64,000 nt of DNA from Herbaspirillum sp. meg3. Its GTDB lineage: Bacteria > Pseudomonadota > Gammaproteobacteria > Burkholderiales > Burkholderiaceae_D. The notes under the pieces were generated by a model. The model did not search any database. It saw only the letters and a program-made list of their open reading frames with translations, and was not told the origin of the DNA. A program made the translations under genes and the position numbers. The stretch lies in the NCBI RefSeq assembly GCF_002257565.1, contig NZ_CP022736.1:1240001-1304000 (forward strand), read 5' to 3'. This document shows positions 52,567 through 61,221 of the stretch, in pieces (within the stretch, counting starts at the first letter, position 1; the number at the start of each line of letters is the position of its first letter).

Positions 52567-53331
52567 GTGGCAGTCTCCATCAAAACTGAAAAACAGATCG
52601 CAATGATGCGTGTGGCCGGAGGGCTGGCCGCAGAAGTGTTGGAGATGATCGGCGAATATGTCGTGCCTGGCGTGACGACCGAAGAGCTGGACCGGCGTTG
52701 TCATGATTACATCCGCAAAGTGCAGAAAGCCACGCCGGCCAATGTCGGCTATCACGGCTTTCCCAAAACCTTGTGCACTTCGGTCAATAGCGTGGTGTGT
52801 CACGGCATTCCGAGCAACAAAGTGGTCTTGAAGGATGGCGACATCATCAATATCGACGTCACCGTGATCAAGGATGGCTGGCATGGCGATACCAGCCGCA
52901 TGTATTTTGCCGGCACGCCGTCGGCGCAAGCACAGCGCCTGGTGCAGGTGACACTCGATGCGATGCTGGCGGGCATTGCGGTGGTGCGGCCCGGCGCGCG
53001 GCTCGGCGACGTCGGCCATGCGATCCAGACATTGGCTGAAGGCGCCGGCTATTCGGTGGTGCGCGAGTATTGCGGCCACGGCATCGGCAAGGTCTACCAC
53101 GAAGAACCGCAGGTGCTGCATTACGGCACGCGCAACTCCGGCTTGTTACTGCGCGAGGGCATGACGTTCACCATCGAACCGATGATCAACATGGGTGCAC
53201 GCGGCGTGCAGCAATTGGACGACGGCTGGACGGTCGTCACGCGTGACGGTTCCTTGTCGGCGCAGTGGGAACACATGATTGCCGTGACCGCTGATGGCGC
53301 GGAGATCCTGACGGCCTGGCCGAAGAAATAA
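52567..53331 (+). CDS. map: Methionine aminopeptidase, type I
   Basis: 254 residues, the length of bacterial type Ia MetAP. Metal and substrate residues lie in CHGIP, NIDVTVIKDGWHGDTSR, CGHGIGKVYHEEP, FTIEP and WEHMIAVT. It removes the initiator methionine from nascent proteins. The start is GTG with AAGGATCGTC in front. It is not next to rpsB or glnD here, so it may be a second, accessory copy; this cannot be decided from the window. Confidence 0.93.
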   Translation: MAVSIKTEKQIAMMRVAGGLAAEVLEMIGEYVVPGVTTEELDRRCHDYIRKVQKATPANVGYHGFPKTLCTSVNSVVCHGIPSNKVVLKDGDIINIDVTVIKDGWHGDTSRMYFAGTPSAQAQRLVQVTLDAMLAGIAVVRPGARLGDVGHAIQTLAEGAGYSVVREYCGHGIGKVYHEEPQVLHYGTRNSGLLLREGMTFTIEPMINMGARGVQQLDDGWTVVTRDGSLSAQWEHMIAVTADGAEILTAWPKK

Positions 53332-53530
53332 GCCGCTAAGTCGCTTCATCAATTAACCGCAGATCCGCCAGCTGCGTTTCCCATGCAACCGCGTTTGCAT
53401 TCCTTGCCGGATGTAGCGCGCGTATCGGTTATCATTTCTTGCCGCAAGGTATTGCGTACATTTCATGTATGCCTTCTTCGCGGCGGTTGCCCTTCTTTTC
53501 CACCGTTCTGACAACGATAGATCATCGCCC

Positions 53531-54613
53531 ATGAAAATTTCCCCGTCGCTGCCGCTCTGGTCCATTGCTTCGCCCGTCATTGGTTGGCTGGTGTATGCCG
53601 TCAACGGTTTGCAACCCGGCGGCTGGTTCGCCATCCTGCTGGTGATCGGTCTGATGGCATCCGTGCTGGCGGCGGTGTATCACGCCGAGGTGGTGGCGCA
53701 CAAAGTCGGCGAACCGTTCGGCACGCTGGTGCTGGCGCTGGCGGTGACGCTGATTGAGGTGGCGCTGATCGTGTCGTTGATGCTGTCCGGCGGCGAGGCC
53801 ACGACAGGGCTGGCGCGCGATACGGTGTTTGCGGCCATCATGATCATCCTCAACGGCATTGTCGGTATTTGTCTGCTGGTCGGCGCAAGTCACCACCGCG
53901 AGCAATCCTTTGGGCAGCATGGGGTCAGCGCATCGTTGGCGACACTGGCTGCAATCGCGGTGTTGACACTGGTCTTGCCGAATTACACCCTGACCAAGAT
54001 CGGCCCTTTCTACAGCCCCAGCCAGTTGGCGTTCATCGCCGTGATTTCACTGGTGTTGTACGGCACCTTCGTGCTGGTGCAGACGGTGCGCCATCGCGAC
54101 TACTTCCTGCCTGCCGATGCGGCCTCCAATGAAGAAGCACATGCTGAGCCGCCATCCAACAAGGTTGCCATCACCAGTGCGGTGCTGCTGTTGGCTTGCC
54201 TGGGTGCAGTGGTGCTGCTGGCCAAGGCGCTGGCACCCACGCTGGAAACTGCGCTCGACAGTCTCGGCGCGCCAAAATCGGTGGTGGGTATCGTCATTGC
54301 CGCCATCGTACTGTTGCCGGAAGGTCTGGCGGCGGTGCGTGCGGCGCGCGCCAATCGTTTGCAGACCAGCCTCAATCTGGCGATTGGTTCGGCGTTGGCG
54401 AGTATCGGTCTGACGATTCCTGCGGTGGCGGTGGTGTCGCTGGCGACCGGCTGGACCTTGTCACTCGGGCTGGACATCAAGTCGACCGTGCTGCTGCTGC
54501 TGTCGTTCATCGTTGCCGGTTTTTCGCTGAGCACCGGTCGTACGACGGTGATGCAGGGGATGGTGCATCTGGTGATTTTTGCGGTTTATCTGTTCACTAC
54601 GGTCGTGCCTTGA
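53531..54613 (+). CDS. ChaA-like calcium/sodium-proton antiporter
   Basis: 360 residues, close to E. coli ChaA (366), with about 11 membrane helices. The two cation-exchanger repeats carry acidic motifs: GTLVLALAVTLIEVALIVSL and AAIVLLPEGLAAVRAA. It should export Ca2+, Na+ or K+ against protons. The ATG at 53531 is preferred; one 66 bases upstream is in frame. It sits alone after map, with a convergent DUF3820 gene 33 bases beyond its stop. Confidence 0.88.
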   Translation: MKISPSLPLWSIASPVIGWLVYAVNGLQPGGWFAILLVIGLMASVLAAVYHAEVVAHKVGEPFGTLVLALAVTLIEVALIVSLMLSGGEATTGLARDTVFAAIMIILNGIVGICLLVGASHHREQSFGQHGVSASLATLAAIAVLTLVLPNYTLTKIGPFYSPSQLAFIAVISLVLYGTFVLVQTVRHRDYFLPADAASNEEAHAEPPSNKVAITSAVLLLACLGAVVLLAKALAPTLETALDSLGAPKSVVGIVIAAIVLLPEGLAAVRAARANRLQTSLNLAIGSALASIGLTIPAVAVVSLATGWTLSLGLDIKSTVLLLLSFIVAGFSLSTGRTTVMQGMVHLVIFAVYLFTTVVP

Positions 54614-54646
54614 TGGCATGACCGTTCTGAGGCGTAAGAGTAAGTC

Positions 54647-54877
54647 TCAACGCCTCAGGTTTTGCTGATCCTGACGTAAAGGATCCAGCAACTGGCGCAG
54701 CGCGTTGTGATCGAGCTCATACATCAGCGCCAGCAAGCTGCCCAACTCTCCGCGTGGAAATCCTTCCCGCGCGAACCATCCCAGATAATGTCCCGGCAGG
54801 TCAGCCAGCAGATGACCTTTGTATTTACCATAGGGCATTTCCATACTGACCAGTTTCAACAGGTGTTCTTGATTCAT
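54647..54877 (-). CDS. DUF3820 family small protein
   Basis: 76 residues. MPYGKYKGHLLADLPGHYLGWFAREGFPRGELGSLL is the DUF3820 core (parts near residues 14-50), a family sometimes called putative quorum-sensing-regulated virulence factor from one structure; the function is not established. It begins 30 bases after the second diguanylate cyclase stop, so they may be cotranscribed. Confidence 0.85.
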   Translation of the reverse strand: MNQEHLLKLVSMEMPYGKYKGHLLADLPGHYLGWFAREGFPRGELGSLLALMYELDHNALRQLLDPLRQDQQNLRR

Positions 54878-54907
54878 GGCGAAATTCGGGTGAAGTTAAG
54901 GTGAGGC

Positions 54908-56494
54908 TCAGGAAAGCGTGGTCTCGGTCCTGCCCTCATCACTGCGCACGACACGATTGCGGCCCTTGGCTTTGGCGATATAAAGGGCGCGGTCAGCTTC
55001 TTCCACGAGTTGTTCCGGCGTGTCCGATGGCAAGCTCGGACGAATGACGGCGACGCCCACGCTGATGGTGACGATAGTCAGCGGGCTGGCGGCATGCTGG
55101 ATATCGAGTGCAGCAATATCGGCGCGCAAGCGTTCGGCGATGATGGCCGCCGACTCCAGCGTTGTTTGCGGCAGCAGCACAGCCATTTCCTCACCGCCGT
55201 AGCGCGCAGCCAGGTCGCCGGTGCGTTGCGGTACCTCCTTGATCATGTCGGCGATGCGGCGCAAAGAATCGTCGCCCGCACGGTGTCCGTAAATGTCGTT
55301 GTACTGCTTGAACCAGTCAACATCGATCATGATCAGGCCCAGCGTTTCCCTGTTGCGTAATGCCCGTGCAAATTCTTCGCTGAGCACGATGTCAAAATGG
55401 CGTCGGTTCGCCAGCCCCGTCAGGCCGTCTTCCAGTGCCAGATTCTGCAGGTGCTTGTTCAACTGATCGAGGTTGTCGTGCGCGATGACAAGCTTGGCTT
55501 CGGTTTCTAGGCGCAGCTTGATCTGGCTCAACAGCCAGTTGCCGAGCACCGCCAGGATCAGGATCAGGATGAGAATGGCTGCCGTATGGCGCATGGTGTC
55601 ATCCATCCAGCCGTCCAGCACCTCGTCCTTGGACAAGGCAATGGCGACGAACATCGGAAACTGGTTGAAATGCCGGTAGGCGTTGATCTTGTCCTTGCCG
55701 TCCACGGTGGAAGGCGCGATGTGTGTGCCATCGTGGTTTTTGGTGACGTAGTCGCGGAAGATCGGCACCTTGCGCAGATCCGAACCCACATATTTGTCGA
55801 AGAACGGTCGCCGCACCAGTAGCGTGCCATTATTGAGGCCGAGAATGATCAGGCCGCTTTCGCCGATATTGAACGTGTTGTAAAAGTTGCGGAAGTAGTC
55901 AATGTCGATCGCTGCCACGACCACGCCACTGAAGCTGCCATCGGGATTGTTGATGCGGCGCGATACGGTGAGCCGCCAGGCGCCGGCAGGATTCTTGACC
56001 AAAGGCCCGACGTAGGGGCCCAGGTCGGCATGGTCGCGATGGTATTGGAAATAATTGCGGTCGTTCACGTTGTTGCTGAACAGGACTTCATTGGAGTCGA
56101 CTACCGCATAGCCGTCGGCATTGAGTACGAACAGGCCGGCCAGTTGCGGCAACTCGGCGACGCGGGATTTCAGCAGTTCGTGCAGCCGCGGCTTCATTTT
56201 TTCGCCAAGGCCATCGGCCGCCATCAGTTCGATGACGCCGCTGAGAATCAGATCGGCGGCCTTGAGTGTATCGTCGCCATGCTGGGCCAGTGCGCGGGCC
56301 ATGTTGACCATGGTGTTTTCCGTGTCGCGCAACTGCTCGGTACGGTTCTTCCATGCTTGCCAGCCATCGACGGATAGCAGCGACAGGCAGACGAGAAAGA
56401 AGAAAATCTTTGCCCTGAAAACGATAGGGGATGTTTCGCCCGCGCTTGCGGTGCTCAGGTCTTTCAATCGTCGTATTACGGTCATAACAGGCAT
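54908..56494 (-). CDS. Membrane diguanylate cyclase with periplasmic Cache sensor, GGEEM variant
   Basis: About 528 residues. Same architecture as the cyclase at 47253-48776: N-terminal membrane helix, dCache-like sensor (DRNYFQYHRDHADLGPYVG, VSRRINNPDGSFSGVVVAAI), second helix (ILILILILAVLGNWLL), coiled coil and GGDEF domain. The active site reads RYGGEEM, with Met for the usual final Phe; the inhibition motif RTGD is five residues upstream. Activity is likely but should be confirmed. ATGs at 56494 and 56485 are possible; the longer frame to 56653 encodes an improbable leader. Confidence 0.9.
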   Translation of the reverse strand: MPVMTVIRRLKDLSTASAGETSPIVFRAKIFFFLVCLSLLSVDGWQAWKNRTEQLRDTENTMVNMARALAQHGDDTLKAADLILSGVIELMAADGLGEKMKPRLHELLKSRVAELPQLAGLFVLNADGYAVVDSNEVLFSNNVNDRNYFQYHRDHADLGPYVGPLVKNPAGAWRLTVSRRINNPDGSFSGVVVAAIDIDYFRNFYNTFNIGESGLIILGLNNGTLLVRRPFFDKYVGSDLRKVPIFRDYVTKNHDGTHIAPSTVDGKDKINAYRHFNQFPMFVAIALSKDEVLDGWMDDTMRHTAAILILILILAVLGNWLLSQIKLRLETEAKLVIAHDNLDQLNKHLQNLALEDGLTGLANRRHFDIVLSEEFARALRNRETLGLIMIDVDWFKQYNDIYGHRAGDDSLRRIADMIKEVPQRTGDLAARYGGEEMAVLLPQTTLESAAIIAERLRADIAALDIQHAASPLTIVTISVGVAVIRPSLPSDTPEQLVEEADRALYIAKAKGRNRVVRSDEGRTETTLS

Positions 56495-56777
56495 CGTGGT
56501 TATTATCGGCTTGCCGGCGTGCGCGGTCTCGTCGCGCGCTATAGGAATGGCCAGCGTCTGCGCCTTCCATGCTACTAGAAATAGGTATCGAATTCGCGGC
56601 AGTTTGTTCTCTTTGGGCAAATTACCCACATTGCAAGGGTAAGGCCGCGACAAGGCTGCATCATTTGTGCTCTATTCAGGTGCCACGGTCGATGCATTGA
56701 CCCGCAGCAATGCTGTCCGGCGACTTTATAATTGGACGATTTTGGACGCTTGTCCGACGTTTTTCTTTTTATCTTCC

Positions 56778-56960
56778 ATGCCCGCATTGACCGACAACGA
56801 CCCGCCACCGACACCGCCGATAGAGCCTCAGCTCGAAGATTGCTGTCAGAGCGGTTGCGATCCCTGCATTTTTGATATTTATCAGGATGCATTGGAGCGT
56901 TATCGACTTGCCTTGAAAGAATGGCAAGCGCGCCGGGATGCCGCTGCCAGAAAGCAATAA
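56778..56960 (+). CDS. Oxidoreductase-like domain small protein
   Basis: 60 residues. A Pro-rich start (DPPPTPPIEPQ) is followed by LEDCCQSGCDPCIFDIYQDA, the Cys-rich signature of the oxidoreductase-like N-terminal domain family (four clustered cysteines), and a helical charged tail. Function unknown; metal or redox binding is plausible from the cysteines. The frame extends upstream to a GTG, but ATG 56778 fits family starts. It is divergent from the cyclase gene. Confidence 0.78.
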   Translation: MPALTDNDPPPTPPIEPQLEDCCQSGCDPCIFDIYQDALERYRLALKEWQARRDAAARKQ

Positions 56961-57082
56961 GCCGTCCAGGTGCTTCAGATAGCTCTGGACGACGCACTAT
57001 GCGCGTGGCAGAAGTCTTCTGTCATTTGAGGGTCATATTCTTCGTGTAAGTTCTGACGGTACCCTGACCGACAAACCGGGTG

Positions 57083-57099
57083 CCGGTCTGCCAGACCGG
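57083..57099. promoter_or_regulatory. 17-bp palindrome just before the PPK2 gene
   Basis: CCGGTCTG-C-CAGACCGG: 8-base arms around one base, ending 22 bases before the ATG. Short partial copies (ACCGG, CAGACC) flank it on both sides. An operator, or an mRNA stem near the ribosome site, are both possible. Confidence 0.55.
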
Positions 57100-57121
57100 T
57101 TCAGACCCAGATGGAGAAAAA

Positions 57122-58030
57122 ATGAACGACGAAGAACTGGTACGCCGCATCCACCGTGAACTGGCGGACAGCTATGACGAAGAGCTGGAACTGGAAATTG
57201 AGGATCGCACGATTGAAGAGCTGGCCGAAGGCGTAGATGCCCGCAGCGAGCAGGACAAGGCGGATCGCCGTCTGTATTTCCGTGAACTGTTCCGCCTGCA
57301 AGCCGAGCTGGTCAAGTTGCAGGATTGGGTGGTCGCCACCGGTCACAAGGTAGTTATCTTGTTTGAAGGCCGCGACGCAGCAGGCAAGGGCGGTGTCATC
57401 AAGCGCATCACTCAGCGCCTCAATCCACGCGTGTGCCGTGTTGCCGCTCTGCCGGCGCCGAACGACCGAGAACGCACGCAATGGTATTTTCAGCGCTATA
57501 TTTCGCATCTGCCGGCCGCTGGCGAGATCGTGCTGTTCGACCGCAGCTGGTACAACCGCGCCGGTGTCGAGCGCGTCATGGGTTTTTGTACGGATGACCA
57601 GTATGAAGAATTCTTCCGCTCCGCACCGGAGTTCGAGCGCATGCTGGCGCGCTCCGGCATTCAGCTGATCAAATACTGGTTCTCCATCACCGACGAAGAG
57701 CAGCACATGCGCTTCCTGAGCCGCATCCATGATCCGCTGAAACAGTGGAAACTCAGCCCGATGGACCTGGAATCGCGCCGTCGCTGGGAGGACTACACCA
57801 AGGCCAAGGAAATCATGCTGGAGCGCACCCACATCCCCGAAGCGCCATGGTGGGTCGTACAGGCCGTCGACAAGAAAAAAGCGCGCCTGAACTGCATCCA
57901 TCACTTGCTGGGCCAGATGCCGTACGGCGAAGTCGAACACTCGCCGATCTCGCTGCCTGAACGCGTGCGTCACGACGACTACTTCCGCCGCGAAGTATCG
58001 AGCGAAATCGTGGTGCCGGAAGTGTATTGA
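57122..58030 (+). CDS. ppk2: Polyphosphate kinase 2 (PPK2)
   Basis: 302 residues, a single-domain class I PPK2. Walker A is EGRDAAGKGG (about 82-91), Walker B LFDRSWYNRAGVERVMGF, and the lid and FWFSI/KYWFSITDEEQ blocks are present. It interconverts polyphosphate with nucleoside di- and triphosphates in the cytoplasm. The N-terminal acidic stretch (EELELEIEDRTIEEL) is typical of class I. ATGGAGAAAAA precedes the ATG; the frame is open further upstream through the palindrome. A strong terminator follows. Confidence 0.95.
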   Translation: MNDEELVRRIHRELADSYDEELELEIEDRTIEELAEGVDARSEQDKADRRLYFRELFRLQAELVKLQDWVVATGHKVVILFEGRDAAGKGGVIKRITQRLNPRVCRVAALPAPNDRERTQWYFQRYISHLPAAGEIVLFDRSWYNRAGVERVMGFCTDDQYEEFFRSAPEFERMLARSGIQLIKYWFSITDEEQHMRFLSRIHDPLKQWKLSPMDLESRRRWEDYTKAKEIMLERTHIPEAPWWVVQAVDKKKARLNCIHHLLGQMPYGEVEHSPISLPERVRHDDYFRREVSSEIVVPEVY

Positions 58031-58067
58031 TTGTTTCGGTCAGCGTAGCAGGGGTTGTGATGCAATG

Positions 58068-58097
58068 AAAAAACGGGAGCCAAGGCTCCCGTTTTTT
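58068..58097. terminator. Bidirectional terminator after PPK2
   Basis: AAAAAACGGGAGCC - AA - GGCTCCCGTTTTTT: an 8-base GC stem, A-run and T-run. It ends ppk2 and the convergent gene at 58122-58646. Confidence 0.93.
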
Positions 58098-58121
58098 GTT
58101 GTGCGGAAAATTGAGGATCGC

Positions 58122-58646
58122 TCAGAAATACTTTTTCAGGACTTCACCAAACGCTTGTTCAGCCGACATGCCGGCACGCATCATGGCGGTGATTTCCGTG
58201 GAGTGCTCGCCGATGGTGTCAGGCAGCGTGGAGCGATTGGCTTTGAAGTATTCGTACTTCTCGCTGTCGACCAGATCCTTGGCGCGGGTTGCGGCGCTCG
58301 GCGCGCGCGTGGTGCTGGCGCGCTTGACGGTGCCGGTGCTCATCGTACGTGCCGGCTTCAGACCGCCGACCTTGGCCAGCTTGATCTGTTCCAGGGTGAA
58401 TACGCCGGTGGAGTTGCCGGGAGCGAACTCGGCTTCTTCAGGATGATGCAGGTGATGGTTGCCGTCGAAGGCCATCTTCTTGCCGGCGCTGTTGGTGAGC
58501 TGATAGCGCGGGCCGTTACCCGAGGTGACCAGCGCGAACTGCACGCGATCGCCGTAAGTATCCATCTGGGTGATGACACCGGTCAGGTAGTCGGCCTTCA
58601 GGGATTCGATATTGCCGTTCCAGCGTTTGCTTCTTGTCGTAGTCAA
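58122..58646 (-). CDS. Conserved-looking hypothetical protein with TTG start
   Basis: 174 residues, family not recognised. No signal peptide or membrane helix. The middle (YQLTNSAGKKMAFDGNHHLHHPEE) is His-rich and may bind a metal; the C-terminal half is basic, then ends in ITAMMRAGMSAEQAFGEVLKKYF. No ATG fits: the TTG at 58646 has GGAAG eight bases upstream, whereas the frame to 58946 encodes unlikely residues and the ATG at 58565 would lose the first 27. It shares the terminator with ppk2. The 341 bases to fecR hold no gene. Confidence 0.7.
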   Translation of the reverse strand: MTTTRSKRWNGNIESLKADYLTGVITQMDTYGDRVQFALVTSGNGPRYQLTNSAGKKMAFDGNHHLHHPEEAEFAPGNSTGVFTLEQIKLAKVGGLKPARTMSTGTVKRASTTRAPSAATRAKDLVDSEKYEYFKANRSTLPDTIGEHSTEITAMMRAGMSAEQAFGEVLKKYF

Positions 58647-58987
58647 AATATGTACTTCCAGTAATGATGGCGACCGCGCGCGAGGGGATCGGAAGAGGAA
58701 ATCAGCAATCCGTGGCGGCCAGCCTGAAAAATCAGTTTGACCCTCCATTATCCTCTTCTCGCGCAGAGATTGACAGGGCAGGCGGGAAATTTGCCCTTGT
58801 TTTATGCAGAATTTATTTCTTGATCGTCGCAAAGCCTCTCCCATGGCCGATGTTGGTAAAAGACAATCATGTCGCGCGGAAATATTGCAGCTATAATGTC
58901 CGACAGCAAAGGCAACCGGGGAATGCCGCCTTGCATCAGACATCACACGCCGATCAACCCGATAGAGACAATAAAAAGGCAGGCATC

Positions 58988-59521
58988 ATGGGGCAGGGAA
59001 TCGTTTTGTTTCATCGGTCATGGGGATTGGCCATCGCGCTGGTTTGCGTCAGTCCACTCGCGTACGCTGAGGTACAGGACTATGTTCAGGCCGGCATCAT
59101 CAAGGTGGTGCGCGGTGATGTGCAAGTGCTGCGTCAGGGAGCGGCGCAAAAGCCCGCTCAGGCAAGCGGAGCGCAAGCTGCTTCACCGCCATCGACCTCA
59201 CCGCCGGTCATTGTCCACGTCGGCGATCGCCTGTTCTCCGGTGATCGCGTCGTCACCGGCGATGGCGCTGCAGTCGGCATTACCCTGCGCGACGACACGC
59301 TGGTGTCGCTCGGTCCCAAGAGCACATTCGTGCTCGAACAATACAATTTCAATGAAAGCTCCGGCGAAGGCAACGTCGCCGTGCGCGTGGTCAAGGGCAC
59401 CTTGCGCTACGTCACCGGCCTGATCGGCAAGCACGCTCCGGAGCGTCAGCAAGTCATGACGCCGACGGCGACCATCGGCATACGCGGCACCGATTTCATC
59501 GTGGACGTGGCCAGTGAATAA
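58988..59521 (+). CDS. FecR-domain periplasmic protein
   Basis: 177 residues. A signal peptide (LAIALVCVSPLAYA) is followed by a FecR/iron-dicitrate-sensor-like domain: IIKVVRGDVQVLR, GDRLFSGDRVVTGDGAAVGITLRDDTLVSLG and TPTATIGIRGTDF. Such stand-alone FecR proteins occur in many betaproteobacteria beside OmpA lipoproteins and CHASE2 cyclases; here no cyclase is present. It overlaps the next gene by 8 bases. The start ATG is chosen for its signal peptide and AGGCAGG in front. Confidence 0.87.
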   Translation: MGQGIVLFHRSWGLAIALVCVSPLAYAEVQDYVQAGIIKVVRGDVQVLRQGAAQKPAQASGAQAASPPSTSPPVIVHVGDRLFSGDRVVTGDGAAVGITLRDDTLVSLGPKSTFVLEQYNFNESSGEGNVAVRVVKGTLRYVTGLIGKHAPERQQVMTPTATIGIRGTDFIVDVASE

Positions 59522-60140
59522 GCCTGGCGGCGGTACGCGCCTGGGTAAGCTCCTCGCATTCTGGAGCTGTCTCGCGGGCTTTGCTCTTCTGACCGGTTGC
59601 GCCGGACCGAAGGAACGTTTCGTCCTGTTGCCGCAACCGGATGGTTCATCCAGCAGCATCGTGGTCAAGACCAATGCCGGCGAGACACCATTGACCACGC
59701 CCTACGCCTCGGTGGAAACCGACGGCGGCAAAGCCGGCAAGACGCTGACCCTGAGCGAAGCCCAGGTGCAGGCGCGCTATGCTCCGGTGATGGACAACTT
59801 GCCCTTGCGGCCGCGTACCTATGTTTTGCTGTTCGAACTGGGGCGCGACCGTCTCACGCCCGCCGCACGCAAATTTCTCGATCAGGCGATTGAAGAATTC
59901 AAGCAATTCCCCGCGGGCGAATTCATCGTTATCGGCCACGCCGACAACATCGGCAACGATGCCTTCAACGACACGCTGTCGGTACGGCGCGCCAAGCTGA
60001 TCGAGCGCGAATTGATCCGTGCTAAAGTCAACCTGATCAGCATCGAGGTGATCGGCAAAGGATCTCGCGAACCGCGTGTCCCTGCGAAGAAGGGTGTGCC
60101 GGAGCCGGGTAATCGTTACGTAGAAATCAAGCTGCGCTAA
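59514..60140 (+). CDS. OmpA-family outer-membrane lipoprotein
   Basis: 208 residues from a GTG start overlapping the FecR stop by 8 bases. The lipobox is AGFALLTGC (cysteine about residue 29). The C-terminal OmpA/peptidoglycan-binding domain has IVIGHADNIGNDAFNDTLSVRRAKLIE, with the diaminopimelate-binding Asp and Arg. It probably links the outer membrane to the cell wall. The close coupling suggests it works with the FecR protein, perhaps in envelope sensing. Confidence 0.88.
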   Translation: MNKPGGGTRLGKLLAFWSCLAGFALLTGCAGPKERFVLLPQPDGSSSSIVVKTNAGETPLTTPYASVETDGGKAGKTLTLSEAQVQARYAPVMDNLPLRPRTYVLLFELGRDRLTPAARKFLDQAIEEFKQFPAGEFIVIGHADNIGNDAFNDTLSVRRAKLIERELIRAKVNLISIEVIGKGSREPRVPAKKGVPEPGNRYVEIKLR

Positions 60141-60188
60141 GAATCGCTAACAAAACGCCGCATCATCAGTTTCACCACATTCAGAGAC

Positions 60189-61196
60189 ATGGCCACTATC
60201 TATCTGGCGTATTCGCCGCAAACGCGCGTCAATTACTATGGCGAGCGCGCCCTGACGCGTTTGCAAGCGCTCGGCGAGGTGCGATTGAATCAGAGTGAAG
60301 TGGCGCTGACACCCGCCGATCTGGCGCGTGAAGCCGCCGGTTGCGACATCATCGTCGCACCGCGCATTCCCGCTGCGACAGCAGAATTGTTCGACAATCT
60401 GCCGCAACTGGTCGCCTATTGCCGCGGCGCCGTAGACATCCGCACCATCGACGTTGCTGCCGCCAGCCGCAACGGTGTACTCGTGACACACGCCACGCCC
60501 GGCTTTGCAGCCTCGGTCGCAGAGTGGGTGCTGGCCGCGATGTTCGACCTCAGCCGCAACATCAGCGATGCCGTATCGGATTATCGCAACGGCATCGTAC
60601 CCGCCGTCAGGATGGGACGCGAATTGCGCGGCGCGACGCTGGGTGTAGCAGGCTATGGCACCATCGGCCAGCATCTCTGTCGCCTCGCGCAAACGCTTGG
60701 GATGAAGGTGCTGGTGGCCGATCCTTACGCACGTATCGACGATCCGGCGCACGTTGCGGTCAGCTTCGATGCCTTGCTGGCGCAATCCGATTACGTTGTC
60801 TGCCTGGCGCCGGCCAATGCGGAGACTGCGCATATGTTCAACGCCGCCGCGTTTGCCAAGATGCAGGCGTCCGCCTTTTTCATCAATGCCTCGCGTGGTG
60901 AACTGGTTGATGAAGCGGCGTTGTTGCATGCACTGGATCATGGCGTCATGACAGCCTGTGCTCTTGATGTCGGCATGGCCCCCGACCAGATGCCGTCGCC
61001 CCATCTGGCGCGCCATCCGCGTGTGATTGCCACGCCGCACATTGGCGGACTTACACCGCAGGCAGCCGAGCATCAGGCCATGGACACGGTCAATCAAGTC
61101 GCAGCCATCGTTGCGGGACGCATACCGGAAGGCGCGGTCAACGCCGATCAGGCGACGCGGCTGTTGCGGCTGTTACGACCCTCAGCCGCTACATAA
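60189..61196 (+). CDS. D-isomer-specific 2-hydroxyacid dehydrogenase family protein
   Basis: 335 residues. The NAD-binding motif is GYGTIGQHLC; the catalytic arginine lies in INASRGELVDEAALLHAL and the histidine in ATPHIGGLTPQA. The position that holds the usual catalytic glutamate (DVFxxEP) reads DVGMAPD. Related proteins with this DVGxAPDQMPS pattern form their own subgroup whose substrate is unknown to me. It is followed 25 bases later by an amidohydrolase, and both may degrade a lactone or a hydroxy acid. Confidence 0.87.
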   Translation: MATIYLAYSPQTRVNYYGERALTRLQALGEVRLNQSEVALTPADLAREAAGCDIIVAPRIPAATAELFDNLPQLVAYCRGAVDIRTIDVAAASRNGVLVTHATPGFAASVAEWVLAAMFDLSRNISDAVSDYRNGIVPAVRMGRELRGATLGVAGYGTIGQHLCRLAQTLGMKVLVADPYARIDDPAHVAVSFDALLAQSDYVVCLAPANAETAHMFNAAAFAKMQASAFFINASRGELVDEAALLHALDHGVMTACALDVGMAPDQMPSPHLARHPRVIATPHIGGLTPQAAEHQAMDTVNQVAAIVAGRIPEGAVNADQATRLLRLLRPSAAT

Positions 61197-61221
61197 AAGC
61201 ACAGTTCAACGGAGACATCCC

